A stretch of DNA of 5,364 nt from DTQF01 sp038874185 (GTDB lineage Archaea > Micrarchaeota > Micrarchaeia > CABMEP01), in the NCBI GenBank assembly GCA_038874185.1, contig JAVZCX010000044.1, positions 1 through 5,364 on the forward strand, read 5' to 3'. Below, one piece after another: positions 1 through 4,483 of the stretch (its first letter is position 1; each line of letters starts with the position of its first letter). The notes below the pieces were generated by a model that made no database searches, was not told where the DNA came from, and saw only the letters and a list, made by a program, of their open reading frames with translations. The translations under genes were made by a program, and so were the position numbers.

Positions 1-2
1 CA

Positions 3-569
3 ATGCTTGAAATAAGTGGAATTATAAATCATAACTATAGTTCAATAAGATATAAACCTGCTCTCTTAAGAAAGATCTTAGAGTCTTCAGGTGTTGATTT
101 TGACAACTGGTTTGTTTCCATTGTCGATTTTTACAAAATGAGATTCAAGAGCAAAGAATTAAGTGATCTTGACGGAAGAAACCTTGGCACAATTAGCGGC
201 CAGGCATTGGCAAAAAGGTTTTACGGAACAAATGCACTTAGAAATGAACATATAAGAGAAATCCTTATTACTGCAGGTTATAAGCCAAAAAGAGCACTTT
301 TTCCTTCTGAAATTAAAGATCCTAATGTTCTTTCTCAGATAATAAAATCATGCAGGCAGAATGTTGACTTTGCTAAGATAAAGTTCAAGGATTTCAAGAA
401 TCTTGAGTTCAATTCAAAATATTTTATAGGAAAAGGGCATACACTTCTAAAATGGTATGGCAAGGTATGCTCCACTGCAATGAGGGAGTTGCTTAGCCAG
501 GTTGGAATCTTGAATCCAGTTCCAGTAAGGTGGAAGAAAAGAATCGGAAGGTTAAAAAAGAATAGCTAA
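3..569 (+). CDS. Unrecognised basic protein, 188 residues, possibly truncated at its 5' end
   Basis: I do not recognise this family. The frame is open from the first ATG at position 3 to a TAA at 567-569. Only two bases precede that ATG, so the true start could lie outside the window and no ribosome binding site can be judged. The product is rich in Lys and Arg, ends in a strongly basic tail (about residues 176-186), and shows no signal peptide or membrane segment. A short helical motif seems to recur three times, ending in a Gly-hydrophobic pair: residues 20-31 (ALLRKILESSGV), 83-93 (HIREILITAGY) and 159-169 (AMRELLSQVGI). The second and third copies are each preceded by an aromatic-Tyr-Gly (FYG 73-75, WYG 151-153). 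The basic charge and repeated helices would suit a nucleic-acid-binding protein, but that is inference. The frame is uninterrupted and looks coding. Confidence 0.7.
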   Translation: MLEISGIINHNYSSIRYKPALLRKILESSGVDFDNWFVSIVDFYKMRFKSKELSDLDGRNLGTISGQALAKRFYGTNALRNEHIREILITAGYKPKRALFPSEIKDPNVLSQIIKSCRQNVDFAKIKFKDFKNLEFNSKYFIGKGHTLLKWYGKVCSTAMRELLSQVGILNPVPVRWKKRIGRLKKNS

Positions 570-574
570 TACAA

Positions 575-594
575 TTATAATTTCTTATAATTTC
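575..594. repeat. Tandem 10-base direct repeat (two copies)
   Basis: TTATAATTTC occurs at 575-584 and again, perfectly, at 585-594, just after the stop codon of the first gene. It is AT-rich and could be a simple slippage product or part of a termination or upstream promoter region. No function is claimed. Confidence 0.6.
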
Positions 595-624
595 GGCACT
601 TGACGAAAATGGAATTGACACATA

Positions 625-640
625 ACGAGATTTTTAAATC
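625..640 (+). promoter_or_regulatory. Candidate archaeal promoter (BRE plus TATA box) for the 660-825 region
   Basis: The purine-rich ACGAGA at 625-630 resembles a TFB recognition element. It is followed by TTTTAAAT at 632-639, a plausible archaeal TATA box. With the usual 24 to 27 base spacing, transcription would start near 660-664, which is exactly where the perfect hairpin at 664-684 begins. That coincidence is the main support for the call. It was recognised by eye, and AT-rich sequence yields TATA-like strings by chance. Confidence 0.45.
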
Positions 641-663
641 TTATGTTTGATAGTTATAATTAC

Positions 664-684
664 AGGTACATATCTTATGTACCT
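664..684 (+). repeat. Perfect inverted repeat, 9-bp stem with 3-base loop
   Basis: AGGTACATA at 664-672 and TATGTACCT at 676-684 are exact reverse complements separated by TCT. In RNA this is a stable hairpin at the expected 5' end of the candidate transcript; in DNA it could be a protein-binding palindrome. A further copy of ATGTACC at 695-701 could compete for the left arm. Confidence 0.75.
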
Positions 685-809
685 ATAGACTTCCATGTAC
701 CCAATTGGAGGCCATGAAATTGAATATGCTAGATAATGCTTTGTATTGTTGTATCCGCACCTCTCGTGTGCAGAAAGCCAACCAATTGAAACTTGGAAGT
801 GTCTCAAAC

Positions 810-820
810 GTATATTATAC
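810..820. promoter_or_regulatory. Short palindrome just upstream of the DXS-like gene's TATA box
   Basis: GTATA-T-TATAC forms an 11-base palindrome ending 9 bases before the TATA box at 830-837, a position where archaeal activators or repressors often bind. It is short and made mostly of A and T, so chance is a serious alternative. Confidence 0.25.
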
Positions 821-829
821 ATTTTAAGC

Positions 830-863
830 TTTATATATAGAAATTTAGATATTTATGAGGTGA
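830..863 (+). promoter_or_regulatory. TATA box and ribosome binding site of the DXS-like gene
   Basis: TTTATATA at 830-837 is a good archaeal TATA box and predicts transcription starting around 856-862. GAGGTGA at 857-863 is a strong Shine-Dalgarno match to an archaeal 16S tail and sits four bases before the ATG at 868, which fixes the start codon. The ATG at 855 reads only ATG-AGG-TGA and is not the start. If this promoter is used, the leader is very short and may trim the binding site; a longer leader from the promoter near 632 would keep it intact. Confidence 0.6.
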
Positions 864-867
864 ATTC

Positions 868-2859
868 ATGAAAGGAAAAGATCAAGGCAATCCAAAAGCA
901 TCAGAAAAGAATGCAAATCAAAGGCATTCACCAAATTCAGAATCAAAAACAGTAGAGGGATTGCTTCCTAAGATAAAATCTCCTGAAGATGTTAAGAAGC
1001 TTCCTGCTGGCGATCTTCCAAAACTTGCATCTGAAATAAGAGAGGTATTGCTCAATACAATCTCAAAGAATGGAGGTCATCTTTCACCAAATATGGGTAC
1101 AGTTGAATTGACAATTGCCTTGCACCGGGTGTTCAATTCTCCAAGAGATAAGATTCTTTTTGACACTGGTCACCAGTCATACACCCATAAGCTGCTTACT
1201 GGAAGATATGACAAATTCCATACATTAAGGCAGCCGGGCGGACTTAGCGGCTTTACTGATCCAAGGGAAAGCGAGCATGACCATTTCATTACCGGACATG
1301 CAAGCCCAGTTATAAGCCAGGCAATAGGTATGGCAATAGCAAGAGATGAGAAGAAGGAGAACTATGAGGTAGTGGCTGTGATTGGTGATGGTGCACTAAC
1401 TGGAGGAGTGGCACTTGAAGGCCTTAACTATGGAGGATATGCAGGCAAGAAATTCATATTAGTTCTTAACGACAATAGAATGTCATACGAGGAAACAGTC
1501 GGAGGCCTGCAGGCATACAACAATAGGCTTTCTTTCGGAAACAGAATTTTTGAAAGCCCGATATATCACCAGGTAAGGGGAGATATTCATCTTTTAATGG
1601 ACAATGTTCCAAGGGAAAGGGAGGAGCTTCATGCAGCAGTAAGAAGGCTTAGGGAGGCGGCTCTTTCAGTGCTCACACCCGGAATAGTGTTTGAGGAGCT
1701 TGGTTACAGATATCTCGGTCCAATAGACGGACACAATATTCCTTTGCTAATCGAAACATTCCAGAGAGCAAAGCTTATGAAAGGACCGGTATTGGTTCAT
1801 GTAATAACAACAAAAGGTAAGGGAGTTCCATTTGCAGAATCCTCTTCAGATAAACATGGTAAGTACCATGGTTTAGGAAAGTTTGATCCAGAGTCTGGAG
1901 AAATAATAAAGAATCCAGGAACCCTTCCACCTTACTTCGAGGTATTCGGCAACAAATTAATAGAGCTTGCAAGAAAGGACAAAAGGATTTATGCATTGAC
2001 GGCCGCAATGCCAATCGGAAGCGGATTGCTTCCATTTTCAAAGGAGTTCCCAGAGAGGTTCTTGGATGCAGGTATTGCAGAGCAAAACGAAGTAACAATA
2101 GCTGCAGGCCTTGCAAAGGCAGGAATGAGGCCTGTTGTGGCAGTCCACTCATCATTTTTAAAGAGAGCAATAGATGAAGTGATATATGAAGTTGCATTGC
2201 AGAACCTTCCAGTGGTGTTTGCACTAAATAATTCCGGGCTCGTCGACGACAATGCAACGCAACAGGGTCCGTTTGACATTGTTTATATGAGGATGGTTCC
2301 GAACATGGTTGCAATGGCACCAGCAAACGAGCATGAAGTGGAGGCGATGCTTGAATTCGCATTGTCATGGGAGAAGGGCCCATCTTCATTAAGATATCCG
2401 AAGGCGTCAATAACTGGATTGCCAAAGCCCCCTGCTGAAGATCTTAATATCCAGCTTGGAAAAGGAAAGGTCGAATTAGAATACGGTGAGGATGTCGCAA
2501 TAATTGCAATAGGAAGCATGGTGAATGACGCAATAAAGGCAGCTGAGCTATTGAAGAAGAAGGGAATAAATGCAACTGTTGTGAATGCAAGATTCATCAA
2601 GCCTCTTGACGAGGAGTTGATAGTGGATGTTGCATCCAGGTGCGGAAGAGTGGTAACAGCAGAGGAAGGGCATGCACTTGGCGGCTTTGGAAGCGGCGTT
2701 CTTGAGGTTCTCGCCCACCACAACCTACAAATCCCAACAAAGGTGCTTGCAATCCCAGATAGGTTCTTCGATCATGGAAAGAGAGTCGACATGCTCAAAA
2801 GTATAGGGCTTTCACCAGAAGGGATTGCAGACGCAGCAGAGAAGATGATCAGAGGTTAG
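868..2859 (+). CDS. 1-deoxy-D-xylulose-5-phosphate synthase-like thiamine-diphosphate enzyme
   Basis: This 663-residue protein matches DXS along its whole length; the E. coli enzyme has about 620. DXS condenses pyruvate with glyceraldehyde 3-phosphate to make DXP, a precursor of MEP-pathway isoprenoids, thiamine and pyridoxal phosphate. Residues 1 to about 30 are a hydrophilic extension rich in Lys, Asn, Ser and Glu. The thiamine-binding domain follows: GGH 69-71, DTGHQ 99-103, GDGALTGG 173-180, NDNRMS 201-206 and IDGH 286-289. The second domain carries DAGIAEQ 400-406 with catalytic Glu405, FLKR 430-433 and RYPK 509-512. The third domain is C-terminal, about residues 535-663. Residues that in E. 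coli DXS face the substrate differ: IYS becomes VHS (His427), AEQH becomes AEQN (Asn407), and THQG becomes TQQG (Gln465). This could be a true DXS with shifted properties or a related transketolase-like enzyme. It stands alone and has its own promoter. The fold and family are sure; the exact substrate is not. Confidence 0.9.
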   Translation: MKGKDQGNPKASEKNANQRHSPNSESKTVEGLLPKIKSPEDVKKLPAGDLPKLASEIREVLLNTISKNGGHLSPNMGTVELTIALHRVFNSPRDKILFDTGHQSYTHKLLTGRYDKFHTLRQPGGLSGFTDPRESEHDHFITGHASPVISQAIGMAIARDEKKENYEVVAVIGDGALTGGVALEGLNYGGYAGKKFILVLNDNRMSYEETVGGLQAYNNRLSFGNRIFESPIYHQVRGDIHLLMDNVPREREELHAAVRRLREAALSVLTPGIVFEELGYRYLGPIDGHNIPLLIETFQRAKLMKGPVLVHVITTKGKGVPFAESSSDKHGKYHGLGKFDPESGEIIKNPGTLPPYFEVFGNKLIELARKDKRIYALTAAMPIGSGLLPFSKEFPERFLDAGIAEQNEVTIAAGLAKAGMRPVVAVHSSFLKRAIDEVIYEVALQNLPVVFALNNSGLVDDNATQQGPFDIVYMRMVPNMVAMAPANEHEVEAMLEFALSWEKGPSSLRYPKASITGLPKPPAEDLNIQLGKGKVELEYGEDVAIIAIGSMVNDAIKAAELLKKKGINATVVNARFIKPLDEELIVDVASRCGRVVTAEEGHALGGFGSGVLEVLAHHNLQIPTKVLAIPDRFFDHGKRVDMLKSIGLSPEGIADAAEKMIRG

Positions 2860-2861
2860 AC

Positions 2862-2890
2862 TCCTTTTGCTTTTCTTTTTCAACTTTTTT
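2862..2890 (+). terminator. Oligo-T terminator after the DXS-like gene
   Basis: Several T runs follow the stop codon (2865-2868, 2871-2874, 2876-2880, 2885-2890) with no GC-rich hairpin. Archaeal RNA polymerase terminates on such T tracts, so this is a likely transcript end for the upstream gene. Confidence 0.55.
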
Positions 2891-2937
2891 GGCTTTAATC
2901 GTTGTATTCAAATTTAAATGCATAAAACAGCATAAAA

Positions 2938-2953
2938 CGAAAAGTATATAAAT
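2938..2953 (+). promoter_or_regulatory. Archaeal promoter (BRE and TATA box) of the small ORF
   Basis: CGAAAAG at 2938-2944 followed by TATATAAA at 2945-2952 is the best promoter match in the window. Transcription would start near 2973-2978, giving a leader of roughly 55 to 80 bases that includes a hairpin and tandem repeats before the small protein gene. Confidence 0.65.
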
Positions 2954-2984
2954 ATCTTTTGTGTGGGATTTAGTGCAATTAAAC

Positions 2985-3010
2985 GCATCTCTTGGTCATC
3001 TATGAGATGT
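2985..3010 (+). promoter_or_regulatory. Leader hairpin upstream of the small ORF
   Basis: CATCTC at 2986-2991 pairs with GAGATG at 3004-3009, extendable by a G-U pair, around a 12-base loop. The loop contains a second CATCT (2997-3001). The AGATG of the right arm recurs at 3018-3022 and 3031-3035, so alternative pairings are possible. One of those would cover the upstream start candidate at 3033. Confidence 0.4.
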
Positions 3011-3043
3011 TTTAAGAAGATGCTTTAAGAAGATGTTTAAGAT
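3006..3043 (+). repeat. Three tandem 13-base repeats in the leader
   Basis: GATGTTTTAAGAA (3006-3018), GATGCTTTAAGAA (3019-3031) and GATGTTTAAGAT (3032-3043) follow one another without spacers. The second differs from the first by one base, and the third has lost one T. Copies one and two read ATG-TTT-TAA and ATG-CTT-TAA, while the missing T in copy three puts its ATG in frame with the small gene. Confidence 0.8.
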
Positions 3044-3245
3044 TGGTGGTATGATGGTTGTAAACAAAACTGATACAAAGTTAGACAAGGATGATGTAAA
3101 GTCTATTGCGATAAGCAATGCAGGCTACTGGGAACTGGATGACAAATCCCGTAACATACTCAGAGAACAGGAGAAGAAAAAAGAGATGAAGAGTTTCATT
3201 AGACTTCATCAGAAGCAGATTTCCGAGATATTGAGATCCTGGTAA
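3033..3245 (+). CDS. Small charged protein of unknown function, 63 to 70 residues
   Basis: I do not recognise this protein. The frame runs to TAA at 3243-3245. The first possible start is the ATG at 3033 in the third leader repeat, giving 70 residues. ATGs at 3051 and 3054 give 64 and 63 residues. GGTGGT at 3045-3050 resembles a ribosome binding site and favours 3054, although the spacing is short. The protein is soluble and highly charged. Its second half (residues 41-70 counted from 3033) is dense in Lys, Glu, Arg and Gln and should form a long helix, ending in Arg-Ser-Trp. There is no cysteine and no membrane segment. It has its own promoter and an AT-rich terminator region. The strong promoter and signal placement support a real gene, but expression is unproven. 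Confidence 0.6.
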   Translation: MFKIGGMMVVNKTDTKLDKDDVKSIAISNAGYWELDDKSRNILREQEKKKEMKSFIRLHQKQISEILRSW

Positions 3246-3260
3246 TTTTTTAATTTTTTT
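3246..3260 (+). terminator. Oligo-T terminator of the small ORF
   Basis: Runs of six and seven T separated by AA directly follow the stop codon, typical of archaeal intrinsic termination. Confidence 0.55.
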
Positions 3261-3365
3261 AAAAATTTAATTTTTAAAACTTAATTTTCGAAATATTTAA
3301 ATCTGAAATTATTTTTTTAAAATTTTAATTTTGAAATTTTAAATCTGAAATTTTAATTTTGAATT
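3246..3365. repeat. Extremely AT-rich convergent spacer with internal repeats
   Basis: This 120-base spacer lies between two converging genes and is almost entirely A and T. TTTAAATCTGAAATT occurs at 3296-3310 and 3338-3352, and AATTTTAATTTTGAA at 3321-3335 and 3349-3363. The T runs at 3246-3251 and 3254-3260 probably terminate the small plus-strand gene. The remainder may terminate NMD3 on the other strand. No reading frame or RNA gene is seen. Confidence 0.65.
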
Positions 3366-4100
3366 CTATTCTTTTATTCGCACTATAAACGTTGTTCTAT
3401 AGAGTTCTTTTCCTTCTTTCATAGTCCATAGTTTCTTGCTTCTTATTATCTTAATCCCGAGCATGCTAAGCGCCTTAAACGCCGATGGCGTAGAAGAGAC
3501 ATACAAGTCTATTCCCTTCTTGAGGGATTCTTTTTTGATGTATATCTCAGGCTGAACTGCCTGCAATCCAGAAATTATTCGATCCGCCTTTCTTTTTATT
3601 TTTATTTCCATTTCTTTTTCTTCTTCATCGCTTTCAGGCTTCCAGTTTTCAGGAGGTCTGATTTGTATGATCGCTTCATAGTATCCTCTGACTGATTTGG
3701 TGTGGACATCACAAAGAGTGTGTCTGATTTCCAAGGGAATCTCTTTAGTAATTCTGTTTTTTTGGTCTCCTTCGAATATGATATCTACAACAGCCACTTT
3801 CTTTTCAAGATTCACATCGCTGCATTTTACTTCCGCCCCGCTTACTTTTATTGAATTCGCAATTTGATCCATTATTTCTCTCCAGCTGGTTACCCATGTT
3901 TTAGGATTGTTTCTTGCATTCATCTTGTCTTCATATCTGCATATCTGGAGAAGTATGCTGGAGGGGATCTTCATTTTTTTTTCTGCCAAGAAGTCATCGA
4001 TGCATATAAATCCATGGAATGCCACTTCTTTCTCGCTCCTTCCGCACTTCGGACATATTTTTTCCCTTAGGTTTCTATCTTTCTTTTCTTCTTTTTCCAT
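3366..4100 (-). CDS. nmd3: NMD3-family ribosome biogenesis protein
   Basis: In eukaryotes NMD3 binds the nascent 60S subunit and serves as its export adaptor. Archaea have a shorter form without the export signals, presumed to act in large-subunit maturation. The 244-residue product fits that form. It begins with a zinc-finger region (CPKC at residues 16-19). The family hallmark at 126-148 reads R-H-T-L-C-D-V-H, then Y-Y-E-A-I-I-Q-I-R. The C-terminal half has GIDLYVSS (196-203) and ends in a Tyr-Arg-Thr-Thr-Phe-Ile-Val-Arg strand (234-241). The zinc ligands are reduced: the second pair is CIDD (Cys33 only), the third is a lone Cys54, and the last is C-x-x-H (Cys130, His133). The start at 4100 is the only Met before the finger. 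The gene diverges from the one at 4171, so it is not in that operon. Confidence 0.9.
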   Translation of the reverse strand: MEKEEKKDRNLREKICPKCGRSEKEVAFHGFICIDDFLAEKKMKIPSSILLQICRYEDKMNARNNPKTWVTSWREIMDQIANSIKVSGAEVKCSDVNLEKKVAVVDIIFEGDQKNRITKEIPLEIRHTLCDVHTKSVRGYYEAIIQIRPPENWKPESDEEEKEMEIKIKRKADRIISGLQAVQPEIYIKKESLKKGIDLYVSSTPSAFKALSMLGIKIIRSKKLWTMKEGKELYRTTFIVRIKE

Positions 4101-4110
4101 TTTCCCACGT

Positions 4111-4148
4111 ATTTAATTTAAGGAAAGAAAGACTTTTAATTCTCTCAT
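4111..4148. promoter_or_regulatory. Divergent promoter region shared by NMD3 and the 98-residue gene
   Basis: Only 70 bases separate the two start codons. On the plus strand, purine-rich GAAAGAAAGA (4123-4132) precedes CTTTTAAT (4133-4140), predicting a start near 4160. Read on the minus strand, the same 4133-4140 block is ATTAAAAG. It is preceded by purine-rich GATGAGAGA and would start transcripts near 4111, about 11 bases before the NMD3 ATG. One AT block may therefore serve both directions. A second AT block at 4111-4120 is too close to the NMD3 start to act as its TATA box. Confidence 0.45.
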
Positions 4149-4170
4149 CATAATTTATCATGTGATACTT

Positions 4171-4467
4171 ATGGGTTTTGAGGAAGATGATTCAATTAAC
4201 AGCGAGATAAGATACATTACCATTGAATTGATGAAAATTGCAGCCCAGAGGGGAATAACTTTCGAAGAGGCAGCAAGAGAATTCTTAAAAAATGCAATAT
4301 TCTTCAAGAGATTGATAGAGATCACTGAAAGCACAGACCAGATGTCAAGAGTTCTTCTTTCTAAAATAACCCTTCAAGAATTGCAAAACGAGCAAAAGAG
4401 GCATGAAAATGCAGCAAGGATAGAAAAGGAATTTAAGAATAAGCTGAATCAGAAGAAAAGGAAGTAG
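4171..4467 (+). CDS. Unrecognised helical protein, 98 residues, first gene of a two-gene operon
   Basis: I do not recognise this family. I chose the ATG at 4171 over an in-frame GTG at 4162. GTGAT at 4162-4166 matches the ribosome binding core and sits four bases before the ATG, so the GTG is probably part of that site. The product opens with an acidic stretch (EEDD, 4-7) and ends very basic (KKRK, 95-98). It is predicted almost wholly helical: residues 12-26, 30-53 and a long charged segment 55-95 that could be a coiled coil. There is no cysteine, signal peptide or membrane span. It ends 16 bases before the membrane transferase gene, so the two are probably co-transcribed. Whether they work together is unknown. 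Confidence 0.75.
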   Translation: MGFEEDDSINSEIRYITIELMKIAAQRGITFEEAAREFLKNAIFFKRLIEITESTDQMSRVLLSKITLQELQNEQKRHENAARIEKEFKNKLNQKKRK

Positions 4468-4473
4468 CTTTCC

Positions 4474-4478
4474 AGGTG
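4474..4478 (+). promoter_or_regulatory. Ribosome binding site of the transferase gene
   Basis: AGGTG lies five bases before the ATG at 4484, inside the 16-base gap after the upstream stop codon. It decides the start of the transferase and shows separate initiation within a shared transcript. Confidence 0.6.
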
Positions 4479-4483
4479 TTAGA

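Larger units (their letters stand above)
660..825 (+). ncRNA. Candidate structured RNA, or long structured 5' leader of the DXS-like gene
   Basis: This stretch lies between two genes and has no convincing plus-strand reading frame. A perfect 9-bp hairpin with a TCT loop occupies 664-672/676-684. A long interrupted stem-loop follows: 689-695 pairs with 794-800 (ACTTCCA/TGGAAGT), 702-708 pairs with 782-788 (CAATTGG/CCAATTG), and 710-712 pairs with 777-779 (GGC/GCC). A small apical hairpin lies at 757-760/768-771. A pairing AGAC/GTCT (687-690/801-804) can extend or compete with the base of the stem. The segment ends near a weak T run (822-825). I do not recognise it as tRNA, 5S rRNA, SRP RNA or RNase P RNA. 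It may be an independent RNA from the upstream TATA box, or may continue into the gene at 868. Function unknown. Confidence 0.45.

Noticed and set aside
728..745. GATAATGC resembling part of a TPP riboswitch, tempting because the next gene encodes a thiamine-diphosphate enzyme
   Set aside because: The essential CUGAGA element and the surrounding conserved helices are absent, so an eight-base match is best treated as chance.
696..805. tRNA or 5S rRNA in the gap before the DXS-like gene
   Set aside because: There is no T-arm GTTC-like box, no cloverleaf, and none of the conserved 5S segments.
634..822. A minus-strand open frame of 62 codons across the structured region
   Set aside because: It overlies the inverted repeats, resembles no protein I know, has no evident ribosome binding site, and its openness is explained by the AT-rich structured sequence.
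1775..2723. Several long minus-strand open frames inside the DXS-like gene
   Set aside because: They are antisense to a strongly conserved coding sequence and have no family resemblance of their own.
2985..3050. CRISPR-like or mobile-element repeats
   Set aside because: The repeats are 13 bases, contiguous without spacers, and no transposase, Cas gene or terminal inverted repeat is present.
3864..4116. Two plus-strand open frames antisense to NMD3
   Set aside because: They mirror the NMD3 coding strand, overlap each other in different frames, and lack ribosome binding sites.
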